Assembly (NCBI RefSeq): GCF_000308835.1
Contig: NZ_BAGN01000213.1
Location: 1 to 42,543, forward strand
From: Nocardia vinacea NBRC 16497
GTDB lineage: Bacteria; Actinomycetota; Actinomycetes; Mycobacteriales; Mycobacteriaceae
Length of the DNA stretch: 42,543 nt
Reading direction: 5' to 3'
Made by a program: the position numbers and the translations under genes. A model generated the notes under the pieces. The model ran no database searches. It was not told the origin of the DNA and was given only the letters and a program-made list of their open reading frames with translations. This document shows, in pieces, positions 17,876 through 26,408 of this stretch (positions are counted from its first letter, which is position 1; each line of letters begins with the position of its first letter).

Positions 17876-19978
17876 CTATTCGCCGGTCGCCTTGGCGATG
17901 ATCTCCTTCGACACGTTGGCCGGAACCTCCGCGTACGAATCGAACACCATGGAGTAGTTCGCCCGGCCCTGGGTCTTCGACCGCAGATCGCCGATGTAAC
18001 CGAACATCTCCGAGAGCGGAACCAGCGCCTTGACGACACGGGCACCACTGCGTTCCTCCATGGCCTGGATCTGGCCACGGCGGGAATTCAGGTCGCCGAT
18101 CACATCGCCCATGTAATCCTCGGGCGTGATGACCTCGACCGCCATCAGCGGTTCGAGGATCACCGGACCGGCCTTACGGGCCGCTTCTTTCAGGGCCTGC
18201 GAGCCGGCGATCTTGAAGGCCATTTCCGACGAGTCGACGTCGTGGTAAGCGCCGTCGAGCAGCGTGACCTTCAAGTTCACCAGCGGGTAGCCCGCGAGCA
18301 CACCGTACTGCATGGCATCCTGCGCGCCCGCGTCCACCGAAGGGATGTATTCGCGGGGCACGCGGCCACCGGTGACCTTGTTCTCGAACTCGTAGGTCGC
18401 GCCGTCCTCGCCGACGAACGGCTCGACGGCGATGATGACCTTCGCGAACTGGCCGGAGCCACCCGTCTGCTTCTTGTGGGTGAACTCGAGCTTCTCGACC
18501 GGCTTGGTGATCGTCTCGCGGTAGGCCACCTGCGGCTTACCGACGTTCGCCTCGACCTTGAACTCGCGCCGCATGCGGTCGACGAGGATGTCGAGGTGCA
18601 GCTCGCCCATGCCGCCGATGACGGTCTGGCCGGTCTCCTGGTCGAGCTTGACCGAGAAGGTCGGGTCCTCTTCCGAGAGGCGCTGGATCGCGGTGCCCAG
18701 CTTCTCCTGGTCGGACTTGGTCTTGGGCTCGATCGAGACCTCGATGACCGGGTCCGGGAAGGTCATGGACTCGAGCACGATCTGGTTCTGCGGATCGCAC
18801 AGGGTGTCGCCGGTGGTGGTGTCCTTCAGGCCGATGACCGCGTAGATGTGACCCGCGACGGCCTCGGTGACCGGGTTCTCCTTGTTGGAGTGCATCTGGA
18901 ACAGCTTGCCCAGACGCTCCTTCTTGCCCTTGGTCGAGTTGATGACCTGGGCGCCGGAGTCGACCTTGCCCGAGTACACGCGGACGTAGGTCAGCTTGCC
19001 GAAGAAGGGGTGCACGGCGATCTTGAACGCCAGCGCCGAGAACGGCTCGCTGGTGTTCGCGTCGCGGTGGATGATCTCCTCTTCCTTGCCCGGGACGTGG
19101 CCGTCGGTGCCACCATCGTCCAGCGGGGTCGGCAGGTAGTCGATCACGGCGTCGAGCATGGGCTGCACGCCCTTGTTCTTGAACGCCGAACCGCACAGGA
19201 TCGGGTACAGCTCGGAGTTGACCGTCATCTTGCGGATGGCGCCCTTGATCTCCTCGATCGAGAGCTCCTCGCCGCCGAAGAACTTCTCCAGCAGCGCCTC
19301 ATCCGATTCGGCGACGGTCTCGAGCAGCTCCTGGCGGTACTGCTCGGCCTTCTCCTTCAGATCGGCCGGGATCTCTTCGATCTCGTACTTCTCGCCGAGC
19401 TTGGTCTCGCCCTTCCAGACCTTGGCGTGCATCTCGACCAGGTCGACGACGCCCTCGAAGGTGTCCTCGGCGCCGATCGGCAGCTGGATGACCAACGGCT
19501 TGGCGCCGAGGCGGTCCTTGATGGTCTGCACGGTGAAGTAGAAGTCCGCACCGAGCTTGTCCATCTTGTTGACGAAGCAGATCCGAGGCACGCCGTACTT
19601 ATCGGCCTGACGCCACACCTGCTCGGACTGCGGCTCGACGCCTTCCTTGCCGTCGAACACCGCAACGGCGCCGTCGAGCACGCGCAGCGACCGCTCCACC
19701 TCGACGGTGAAGTCGACGTGCCCGGGGGTGTCGATGATGTTGATCTGGTTGTCGTTCCAGAAGCATGTGGTGGCCGCGGAGGTGATGGTGATACCACGCT
19801 CCTGCTCCTGCTCCATCCAGTCCATGGTGGCGGCGCCATCGTGGACTTCACCGATCTTGTAGGTGATGCCGGTGTAGAAGAGGATGCGTTCAGTTGTGGT
19901 CGTCTTGCCCGCATCAATGTGGGCCATGATGCCGATGTTGCGGACCTTGTTCAGGTCGGTGAGCACGTCCTGTGCCAC
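17876..19978 (-). CDS. fusA: translation elongation factor G
   Basis: 700-residue EF-G, the GTPase for ribosomal translocation. G1 AHIDAGKTTTTER near residue 20, G3 DTPGHVDF, G4 NKMDK; domain IV contains GAYHDVDSSEMAFKIA and the C-terminal part contains GDLNSRRGQI. Full length. Start GTG 19978. It sits between rpsG and tuf in the conserved str operon order. Confidence 0.99.
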   Translation of the reverse strand: MAQDVLTDLNKVRNIGIMAHIDAGKTTTTERILFYTGITYKIGEVHDGAATMDWMEQEQERGITITSAATTCFWNDNQINIIDTPGHVDFTVEVERSLRVLDGAVAVFDGKEGVEPQSEQVWRQADKYGVPRICFVNKMDKLGADFYFTVQTIKDRLGAKPLVIQLPIGAEDTFEGVVDLVEMHAKVWKGETKLGEKYEIEEIPADLKEKAEQYRQELLETVAESDEALLEKFFGGEELSIEEIKGAIRKMTVNSELYPILCGSAFKNKGVQPMLDAVIDYLPTPLDDGGTDGHVPGKEEEIIHRDANTSEPFSALAFKIAVHPFFGKLTYVRVYSGKVDSGAQVINSTKGKKERLGKLFQMHSNKENPVTEAVAGHIYAVIGLKDTTTGDTLCDPQNQIVLESMTFPDPVIEVSIEPKTKSDQEKLGTAIQRLSEEDPTFSVKLDQETGQTVIGGMGELHLDILVDRMRREFKVEANVGKPQVAYRETITKPVEKLEFTHKKQTGGSGQFAKVIIAVEPFVGEDGATYEFENKVTGGRVPREYIPSVDAGAQDAMQYGVLAGYPLVNLKVTLLDGAYHDVDSSEMAFKIAGSQALKEAARKAGPVILEPLMAVEVITPEDYMGDVIGDLNSRRGQIQAMEERSGARVVKALVPLSEMFGYIGDLRSKTQGRANYSMVFDSYAEVPANVSKEIIAKATGE

Positions 19979-20118
19979 GGAAATCTTCCCCGCTCGTAGC
20001 TAGTTGGGATTTTCGGGGACGACCCTGTGGTCGTCTCTATGTCAACGCCGGAAGCGGCAGGTAAGTGCCGCTTTCCGACTGTGCCTCCCGACCCAGAAAA
20101 CGACGGGCCGGGTAGACG

Positions 20119-20589
20119 TCACCAGCGGTAGTGCGCGAAGGCCCGGTTGGACTCGGCCATCTTGTGGGTGTCCTCACGACGCTTCACCGAAGCGCCGAGG
20201 CCGTTGCTGGCGTCGAGCAGCTCGTTGGCGAGGCGCTCGACCATGGTCTTCTCACGACGGGCGCGCGAGAAGTTGACCAGCCAGCGCAGCGCCAGGGTGT
20301 TGGCACGGCCGGGACGAACCTCGACCGGCACCTGGTAGGTGGCGCCACCGACGCGGCGGGGCTTCACCTCGAGGGACGGCTTGACGTTGTCGAGCGCGCG
20401 CTTGAGGGTGACGACCGGATCGGTGCCGGTCTTCTCGCGCGCCTGCTCCAGCGCGCCGTAGACGATGCGCTCTGCGGTGGACTTCTTGCCGTCCAGCAGG
20501 ATCTTGTTGACCAGCTGAGTAACCAGCGGCGAACCGTAGACCGGGTCGTTGATCAGCGGACGCTTGGGTGCGGGGCCCTTGCGTGGCAT
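20119..20589 (-). CDS. rpsG: 30S ribosomal protein S7
   Basis: 156-residue S7, which nucleates assembly of the 30S head. N-terminus MPRKGPAPKRPL and the GGATYQVPVEV segment are typical. Start ATG 20589 lies one base after the rpsL stop, with GGAGAAG inside the end of rpsL, so it is translated in series with it. Confidence 0.99.
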   Translation of the reverse strand: MPRKGPAPKRPLINDPVYGSPLVTQLVNKILLDGKKSTAERIVYGALEQAREKTGTDPVVTLKRALDNVKPSLEVKPRRVGGATYQVPVEVRPGRANTLALRWLVNFSRARREKTMVERLANELLDASNGLGASVKRREDTHKMAESNRAFAHYRW

Positions 20590-20590
20590 A

Positions 20591-20965
20591 TCAGCTCTTC
20601 TCCTTCTTGGCGCCGTAACGGCTGCGGGCCTGCTTGCGGTTCTTCACACCCTGGGTGTCGAGCGAGCCACGGATGATCTTGTAGCGGACACCCGGAAGGT
20701 CCTTCACACGACCGCCGCGAACGAGCACCATCGAGTGCTCCTGCAGGTTGTGGCCCTCACCCGGGATGTAGGCCGTGACCTCGACCGCGCTGGTCAGGCG
20801 AACACGCGCGACCTTGCGCAGCGCGGAGTTCGGCTTCTTCGGGGTGGTGGTGTACACGCGGGTGCACACGCCACGACGCTGCGGGCTCCCCTTGAGGGCC
20901 GCAGTCTTGGTCTTGGCGACCTTGTCGCGACGACCCTTGCGGACCAGCTGGTTGATGGTTGGCAT
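20591..20965 (-). CDS. rpsL: 30S ribosomal protein S12
   Basis: 124-residue S12 of the decoding centre, first gene of the str operon. Conserved TTTPKKPNSALRKVARVRL and RVKDLPGVRYKIIRG are present. Lys43 and Lys88, the positions where changes cause streptomycin resistance, are wild-type Lys. ATG 20965 is preceded by AAGGAAAG. Confidence 0.99.
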   Translation of the reverse strand: MPTINQLVRKGRRDKVAKTKTAALKGSPQRRGVCTRVYTTTPKKPNSALRKVARVRLTSAVEVTAYIPGEGHNLQEHSMVLVRGGRVKDLPGVRYKIIRGSLDTQGVKNRKQARSRYGAKKEKS

Positions 20966-21260
20966 AGACCGGCTTTCCTTAATTAGTTAACGCGGTGTCT
21001 GGAACTTCATGTCTTTGTCATCGAGCTTTCACTCGCACGTCCGGCCGCGTTTCTCGCGTCCCGAGGTCGGGCGTGTCGCACGCAAGACATATCCCGAATT
21101 CCGGGCACGCCGGAAAGGTCAGCCGCTCTCGCTGGCCTACGTTTGCGCACGAACTTGCCCGCATGCTTCCGGGCACAGCGGTCCACGATACTCGTGGACG
21201 CGACACAGGGTCAAAGTGGGGTCGGTTCGCACGCCCTACTGCCCTTTACCACCTGCCAGG
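20966..21260 (-). promoter_or_regulatory. str operon upstream region
   Basis: 295 bp without a gene between rpsL and the lipoprotein gene. It should hold the str operon promoter. A TTAATTAGTTAA tract lies just ahead of the rpsL ribosome site. No unambiguous -35/-10 pair could be fixed. Confidence 0.4.
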
Positions 21261-21818
21261 CTACCGCGCCAGATTCAGCGTCAGCTCGACCAGTTTCTGC
21301 GCACCCGCGCACGGATCGGGATGGCCGCCGGGATGGTAGTTGATCCACCAGCCGATGATGCCGGTGTCGGCGGCTCCCGCACTCACCCCGCACGAGTCGG
21401 GATCATTCGGACGCGTCGTCTTCAGACCGCGTCGCCCCTGCACGGTGATGTTCTCGGTGTTGTAGCCGAGCTTGTCGTTATTGGACTTCTCGTTGTTCAG
21501 CGAGCCTTCCTCGTACCAGTTCAGGGTCACCATGGCCGAGCCGCCGGGCGCGTCCTCGACATCCCACATGCACACCGCGCCGTTGAAGGATGGGGAAACG
21601 ACCGACGCATTGCCGACCGCCGCCCCGATCTGGTCGAGCCCGACCACCTCGCATTCGCGCAGCAATTTGTCGAAATTGGTATTGATCGTGGTGGTGCCGC
21701 TGCCGCCCGCCGGATGCGCCGAACCCTTGACGGTTTTGCCGCAGCCGCCCGCGGACATCGCGACCGCGAGCACCGCGGCGGCGACGGCCGCAACCCGCAG
21801 ACCAGGACGTGAACTCAT
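21261..21818 (-). CDS. DUF3558-family lipoprotein
   Basis: 185-residue predicted secreted lipoprotein. The N-terminus has a signal peptide (RVAAVAAAVLAVAMS) and a lipobox ending in AGGC. The mature part has the DUF3558 pattern: LLRECEVVGLDQIGAA, a Cys in GAVCMWDV, and a C-terminal Cys (PDPCAGAQKLVELTL). Start ATG 21818 has GAGGGG 7 nt upstream; an ATG at 21833 that overlaps the preceding stop (ATGA) is an alternative. The family function is unknown. The neighbouring gene is a diverged copy. Confidence 0.85.
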   Translation of the reverse strand: MSSRPGLRVAAVAAAVLAVAMSAGGCGKTVKGSAHPAGGSGTTTINTNFDKLLRECEVVGLDQIGAAVGNASVVSPSFNGAVCMWDVEDAPGGSAMVTLNWYEEGSLNNEKSNNDKLGYNTENITVQGRRGLKTTRPNDPDSCGVSAGAADTGIIGWWINYHPGGHPDPCAGAQKLVELTLNLAR

Positions 21819-21829
21819 CCGCATTCCCC

Positions 21830-22357
21830 TCATTGCAGCCGCTGCACGGTCAACTCGGCCAGCTTGCGGGTCCGGTCACACGGATTGCCCTGCTCGGAGA
21901 ACAGTCCGTAGGACATCGACCATTCGAAGAAATCGTCATCGAGCTGCACCGCGAGATCGCAGACCGAACCGCTGGGATCGAGTGCCTGGAAGCCCTTGCG
22001 GCCACCGACATCGATGGTCTCCGGATCGCGCCCGACATTGGAGACCCAGGCCTTCTCGCGATCGATCGGGCTACCCCGATAGGACGCGAAAGTGACACTC
22101 GGCGAAGCGAGTCCGGCGGATTGGAAGTTGCAGCCGACCGAATTCCGGTTGACCCGCGCGAGTTGGCTCAACCCGGCGATATCGCGCACCTCTTGATCGG
22201 TGACATGGCCGCACTCACCGACGAACGGGCCGAGCGTCGCGACCTTCGGCGGCGGGCGCAGCGGAGCGTTCGAGGAATCGGAGTCACCGTCCGAGCCGCA
22301 GGCCGACAGCGTCAATGCCAAGGCCAGACCGGTGATGATCGCCGACGGGATCCGCAT
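21830..22357 (-). CDS. DUF3558-family lipoprotein (paralogue)
   Basis: 175-residue predicted lipoprotein. Signal peptide MRIPSAIITGLALALTLSAC with an LSAC lipobox, then a short Ser/Asp-rich linker and the DUF3558 body (GECGHVTDQEV, SVGCNFQS, GNPCDRTRKLAELTVQ). The cysteine layout matches the next gene, so this is a tandem duplicate pair. Ribosome site ahead of ATG 22357 is weak. The open frame continues far upstream but that part is not coding. Confidence 0.85.
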   Translation of the reverse strand: MRIPSAIITGLALALTLSACGSDGDSDSSNAPLRPPPKVATLGPFVGECGHVTDQEVRDIAGLSQLARVNRNSVGCNFQSAGLASPSVTFASYRGSPIDREKAWVSNVGRDPETIDVGGRKGFQALDPSGSVCDLAVQLDDDFFEWSMSYGLFSEQGNPCDRTRKLAELTVQRLQ

Positions 22358-22381
22358 GCGATGAACTCTACTGAATATTTG

Positions 22382-22400
22382 GCAGCGCCTCCGGCGCTGC
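22382..22400. terminator. hpd terminator hairpin
   Basis: GCAGCGCC / GGCGCTGC, perfect 8-bp stem with a 3-nt loop, followed on the minus strand by an AT-rich CAAATATT. It would end transcripts coming from hpd. Confidence 0.55.
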
Positions 22401-22402
22401 GT

Positions 22403-22497
22403 GTTCGCGGCCCCCCGCTGTCTCGCGTCCGAGCCGTCGAGACTCGCGACTACGTCGCATGCGCTTCGACGACTCGGACGCGAGACGGGCCGCGAAC
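22403..22497. repeat. 95-bp imperfect inverted repeat between lipoprotein and hpd genes
   Basis: Left arm 22403-22439 and right arm 22467-22497 pair over 31 positions with one mismatch and a 6-nt bulge in the left arm; the loop is 27 nt. Arms contain GTTCGCGGCCC and GTCTCGCGTCCGAG. No gene inside. It could fold as a long hairpin in RNA or be a small miniature-element-like repeat. Confidence 0.8.
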
Positions 22498-22554
22498 TCC
22501 TCGCTCGTAAGACTCGCTCCGTCGTGGCTGGTAGTGCGGTAATCGGACGTGCGG

Positions 22555-23763
22555 CTAGAGGTTTCCGCGGGCGGCTTGTTCGCGTTCGATCGCTTGGAAC
22601 AGGGCCTTGAAGTTGCCCTTGCCGAAGCCGAGTGAGCCGTGGCGTTCGATGAGTTCGAAGAAGACGGTCGGGCGGTCGGTGAGCGGTTTGGTGAAGATCT
22701 GCAGCAGGTAGCCGTCTTCGTCGCGGTCGACCAGGATGCCGCGGCGCTGCAGCTCGCGCACCGGGACGCGGACGTGACCGATGCGAGCGCGCAGTTCGGG
22801 ATCGGAATAGTAGGTGTCCGGCGTTTCGAGGAATTCGACGCCCTCGCGGCGCAATACATCGACGCATTCGAGGATGTCGCTGGTGGCCAGCGCGATGTGC
22901 TGCACGCCCGGGCCGCGGTAGAACTCCAGGTATTCGTCGATCTGAGAACGCTTCTTACCCATCGCGGGTTCGTTGAGCGGGAACTTCACCCGGTGATTGC
23001 CATTGGCCACCACCTTGCTCATCAGCGCCGAGTATTCGGTGGCGATATCGTCGCCGACGAATTCGGCCATATTCGTGAACCCCATGACGCGGCGGTAGAA
23101 CTCGACCCACTCGTCCATCATGCCGAGCTCGACATTGCCGACGACATGGTCGATGGCCTGGAACAGCCTGGTCGGAGTGCCGACGCGGGGCTGATATCCG
23201 GAGCGGCGGGCGACATATCCGGGCAGATACGGCCCGTAGTACTCGGAGCGGTCGATCAGCGTATGCCTGGTCTCGCCGTAGGTGGCCAGGGCGGCCGAGC
23301 GGACGGTGCCGAATTCGTCTGTGTCGTCATGTGGTTCGACCAGGACCGTCGCGCCGTGCGTGCGTGCCCATTCGATGCAGCGGTCCACATCCGGAACCTC
23401 GAGCGCGATATCGACAATGCCGTCGCCGTGCCGATCGTGGTGTGCGACCAGCGGACTGTCCGGGGCGACCGCGCCGCTGACGACGAATCTGGCCGCGCCG
23501 CTGCGCAGCACATAGGCCTTGTGATCTCGGTTGCCGGTCTCCGGCCCCGAGTAGGCCTCCAGCCGCATGCCGAAGGCGGATTCCAGGAAGTGCGCGGTCT
23601 GGGTCGCGTTGCCGACCACCCAGACCAGTGCATCCCAGCCGATGACCGGGAACGGATCGACGCTGTCGTCGTGGTCGACCAGACCGACCAGCCGGCGCAA
23701 CTCACCGTCGGAGGGCAGCGGGCCGCTCTGTCGCTGGGCGTTCCGCAGATGCTCGATGGTCAT
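22555..23763 (-). CDS. hpd: 4-hydroxyphenylpyruvate dioxygenase
   Basis: 402-residue Fe(II) dioxygenase that turns 4-hydroxyphenylpyruvate into homogentisate in tyrosine breakdown. Iron ligands are H206 (AIDHVVGN), H289 (GVQHIALAT) and E370 (VFFELIERHG); the C-terminal GFGKGNFKALFQAIE helix that gates the active site is intact. Two vicinal-oxygen-chelate halves, usual length. Divergent from an Lrp-type regulator with a shared operator. Confidence 0.97.
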   Translation of the reverse strand: MTIEHLRNAQRQSGPLPSDGELRRLVGLVDHDDSVDPFPVIGWDALVWVVGNATQTAHFLESAFGMRLEAYSGPETGNRDHKAYVLRSGAARFVVSGAVAPDSPLVAHHDRHGDGIVDIALEVPDVDRCIEWARTHGATVLVEPHDDTDEFGTVRSAALATYGETRHTLIDRSEYYGPYLPGYVARRSGYQPRVGTPTRLFQAIDHVVGNVELGMMDEWVEFYRRVMGFTNMAEFVGDDIATEYSALMSKVVANGNHRVKFPLNEPAMGKKRSQIDEYLEFYRGPGVQHIALATSDILECVDVLRREGVEFLETPDTYYSDPELRARIGHVRVPVRELQRRGILVDRDEDGYLLQIFTKPLTDRPTVFFELIERHGSLGFGKGNFKALFQAIEREQAARGNL

Positions 23764-23804
23764 GATCCAAGGAAATCGCCGACCCTTCGGATAGGCAACA
23801 TCAT

Positions 23805-23834
23805 CGATTTCGGTTAGACACTATGGCGAAATCG
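23805..23834. promoter_or_regulatory. operator between hpd and the Lrp-type gene
   Basis: Perfect inverted repeat CGATTTCG-N14-CGAAATCG in the 159-bp divergent gap; another GAAATCG half lies at 23772-23778. Spacing suits a dimeric or octameric Lrp/AsnC protein contacting repeated half-sites. Confidence 0.65.
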
Positions 23835-23922
23835 GCTAGCAAGTCACCCCTGATGCTGGACAATTTGAATAGCACCACAAGTGACCCGCACCACGCCGGT
23901 CGCGCCCCGAACGGAGGCCGTC

Positions 23923-24447
23923 ATGTCGCGCACGCCCGCGAAACTGGATGAACTCGATCTCGCCATCCTCACCGCGATGCACGAGTATCAGAAGGCGGGC
24001 ATTCTCGAGCTGTCCCGGCGCACCCGGGTCGCCAGGGCCACCGTCCAGTCGCGCATCGGGCGGATGGAGGAGTCGGGCGTCATCTCCTCCTATGATCCGC
24101 AGATCGATGTCACCGCAGCGGGTTTCGATGTGCAGGCCTTCGTCACCTTGGAGATCGCACAGGGTGCGCTGGATGCGGTGGCGACCGAACTCGACGCGAT
24201 TCCCGGTGTGCTGGAGGCATATGCGACCACCGGCTCCGGCGATGTGCTGTGCCGGATCGGCGCGGATTCACATGCCGGACTCCAGACGGTGTTGTTGAGC
24301 ATCGACCGGACGAGTTCGGTGGTGCGCTCGCACAGTGTGATCGTGCTGTCGACGGTGGTCGCGCACCGGACGCTGCCGCTGTTGCGCACGCTCACACCGA
24401 CCGGAACGACGAAAGCGCCCGCGTACCGGGACACCCCGGAGCGCTGA
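23923..24447 (+). CDS. Lrp/AsnC-family transcriptional regulator
   Basis: 174-residue Lrp-type regulator. N-terminal helix-turn-helix about residues 10-60 (LDELDLAILTAMHEYQK, then ARATVQSRIGRMEESGVI), followed by the RAM ligand-binding domain (AFVTLEIAQGALDAVATELD). Start ATG 23923 has GGAGG 6 nt upstream; a GTG at 23881 has none. Divergence from hpd points to control of tyrosine breakdown, probably sensing an aromatic acid or amino acid. Confidence 0.9.
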   Translation: MSRTPAKLDELDLAILTAMHEYQKAGILELSRRTRVARATVQSRIGRMEESGVISSYDPQIDVTAAGFDVQAFVTLEIAQGALDAVATELDAIPGVLEAYATTGSGDVLCRIGADSHAGLQTVLLSIDRTSSVVRSHSVIVLSTVVAHRTLPLLRTLTPTGTTKAPAYRDTPER

Positions 24448-24493
24448 ATCCATCTAAGCTCGTACTTCCTGTGTCACCGAGTACGAGATTTCG

Positions 24494-25660
24494 ATGAGCG
24501 AGCCTGCCGAATCCACTACCGCAACACCCCATGCCCGCGCCACCTGGGCGGAACTATTCTTCGACCTGGTCCTCGTCTTCGCGGTCACGCAGACCGCGCA
24601 TGTGCTCGGCCACCACACCTCGATCGGCACGCTCGGCCATGCGCTGGTGCTGTTGGCGCCGCTGTGGTGGGGGTGGGTCGGGGTCACCATCCTGGTGAAT
24701 ACGGTGGAGGAGAACAACGCTCAGCGCTTGGTGCTGTTCGGGTCCGGGCTGTGCATCTTCCTGATGGCGGTGGCCGCGCCCGCCGCGCTGGACCAACCAC
24801 GCGGGGCCGCAATGGTTTTCGCGGGTGCGCATCTATTGCTGCGGATCGTCTTGTTCGTCGCCGTCATCCGCACCAATGGGTTCGCGACCACCATCAACCC
24901 CTTCAGCATCGGATTGGTCACCGGCATAGCGATATTCGCGACCGCGCCGCTACCTGAGCACACACGGATATGGGCCTGGACCTGCGCGCTCGTCGTGCAG
25001 TTGGCAGCACCGCTGCTGTACGCCCGGGCCTTGCGCGATCGGACGATCGGGGTCTCGCATCTGGTGGAGCGGTTCGGTCTATTCATCATCATCGCGCTGG
25101 GCGAATCGGTGGTCGACGCGGGCGCGCAGGCCACCGCGACCGGCCTCGATCCGGCGGTGGTGACCACGTTGGTGCTGGCCTTCCTCGTCGGCGCCGGGCT
25201 GTGGTGGATCTATTTCCACCGCTCGGCGCGACTGCTCGAGCACGCCCTGGCGACGATGCCGACACCCGGGCTGATCGTGCGAGATGTGCTGAGCTATGGG
25301 CATTTAGGGCTGGTGTCCGGGTTGGTCGCGGTGGCTGTCGGGCTGGGGCATGCGGTCGCCGATCCCGTGCACACCGCGCACGGGGTCGCCGCCGCGCTGG
25401 CACCGGGTGGTGCGGCGCTATTCCTCGTCGCCCTGGTGGTGAATCGGTGGCGGATGCTCCGCAATGTGGCCACGACTCGCCTCGCCGCGGCCATCGCGTT
25501 GATCGTGGTCGCCATGGTGTCTTCGACGCTGCCCGCCATCGCCGTGGTGGGACTCACCGCAGGTGTGCTGATCACGACCGATATCGTCGAGCAGTTGGTG
25601 GCCGGGCCCGGTCAGCCGTTGCCCGCGGTACGGGTCGGACGTCGACCACGTTCGACGTAG
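24494..25660 (+). CDS. low temperature requirement protein A (LtrA) family membrane protein
   Basis: 388-residue integral membrane protein with about 10-11 hydrophobic segments. Family marks: WAELFFDLVLVFAVTQ near the N-terminus and ERFGLFIIIALGESVV in the middle. LtrA was named from Listeria growth in the cold; its biochemical function is not known. ATG 24494 lies 46 bp behind the Lrp-type gene; ribosome site weak. Confidence 0.88.
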   Translation: MSEPAESTTATPHARATWAELFFDLVLVFAVTQTAHVLGHHTSIGTLGHALVLLAPLWWGWVGVTILVNTVEENNAQRLVLFGSGLCIFLMAVAAPAALDQPRGAAMVFAGAHLLLRIVLFVAVIRTNGFATTINPFSIGLVTGIAIFATAPLPEHTRIWAWTCALVVQLAAPLLYARALRDRTIGVSHLVERFGLFIIIALGESVVDAGAQATATGLDPAVVTTLVLAFLVGAGLWWIYFHRSARLLEHALATMPTPGLIVRDVLSYGHLGLVSGLVAVAVGLGHAVADPVHTAHGVAAALAPGGAALFLVALVVNRWRMLRNVATTRLAAAIALIVVAMVSSTLPAIAVVGLTAGVLITTDIVEQLVAGPGQPLPAVRVGRRPRST

Positions 25661-25720
25661 CGCAGGAGTGGCGACCCCGCGACACGAATCCGCTACCGCC
25701 GCAGGCAAACCCGATACCGG

Positions 25721-26377
25721 TCAGCGTCGGCCGAGGCGGGTGGTGAGTCCGCGGACGTGCGCCTCGGCCGCCGCGCGCGCGTCCTGCGCGTGCCCGGATT
25801 CGAGGGCTTCGACGATGCGGCGATGTTCGCGCAGGGCGACGCGACGGTTGAGTTCGGAGCGCCAGAGATCGCCGCGGTAGAGATGCGCTTGGGCTTCGAG
25901 CCGGGCCAGTTCGTCGGCGAGCGGGCGATTGCCGGCCCGGTCCCGGATGAAGGTGTGGAACTCCAGGTCGAGTTCGGTATCGCGGGCGGTGTCGGCGGCG
26001 CCGCGCAGGTTCTCCTCTTGCTCGGCCAGGATCGTCGCCAGCTTCGCCAGATCGGCCTCGGTCAGTTTCGCCGCTGCCTCGGCAGCGGCCAGGCCGTCCA
26101 GTACGGCCCGCACCGCGAGCACATCGCGCACCTGGTCGTCGTCGATTGCGGCAACCCGAGCGCCCGCGTGCGGGACATTGACGGCCAGGCCCTCATAAAT
26201 GAGCTGCTGGACGGCCTCGCGCACCGGACTGCGGCTGACGCCGAGCCGGGTGGCCAGCGCCGGAACGCTCAACGGCGCGCTCGGCTCCAGCTCACCCGTC
26301 AGCACCATCTGCCTGACCTGCCGGTGCACGGAGGCGCCGAGCAGCGCGGAGGCGGTCGTCGCATCCGGGTCGGTCAT
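25721..26377 (-). CDS. GntR-family (FCD) transcriptional regulator
   Basis: 218-residue FadR-subfamily regulator. Winged helix about residues 15-75 (VHRQVRQMVLTGELEPSAPL, then ATRLGVSRSPVREAVQQL), then an all-helical FCD domain with likely metal/ligand residues (RAVLDGLAAAEAA, LEFHTFIRDRAGN, EHRRIVEALESG). Start ATG 26377 has AAAGGA upstream. It is the last gene of the oxygenase/ABC operon and most likely its regulator. Confidence 0.9.
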   Translation of the reverse strand: MTDPDATTASALLGASVHRQVRQMVLTGELEPSAPLSVPALATRLGVSRSPVREAVQQLIYEGLAVNVPHAGARVAAIDDDQVRDVLAVRAVLDGLAAAEAAAKLTEADLAKLATILAEQEENLRGAADTARDTELDLEFHTFIRDRAGNRPLADELARLEAQAHLYRGDLWRSELNRRVALREHRRIVEALESGHAQDARAAAEAHVRGLTTRLGRR

Positions 26378-26408
26378 CGCAGTGTTTCCTTTCGTCTCGC
26401 TGCTGAAA

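Noticed and set aside
20591..20965. Streptomycin resistance change in rpsL
   Set aside because: Lys43 and Lys88 are both wild type.
22358..22867. Longer start for the second lipoprotein gene
   Set aside because: The upstream part of the frame is antisense-like Arg/Pro-rich sequence overlapping hpd, while ATG 22357 begins a clean lipoprotein signal.
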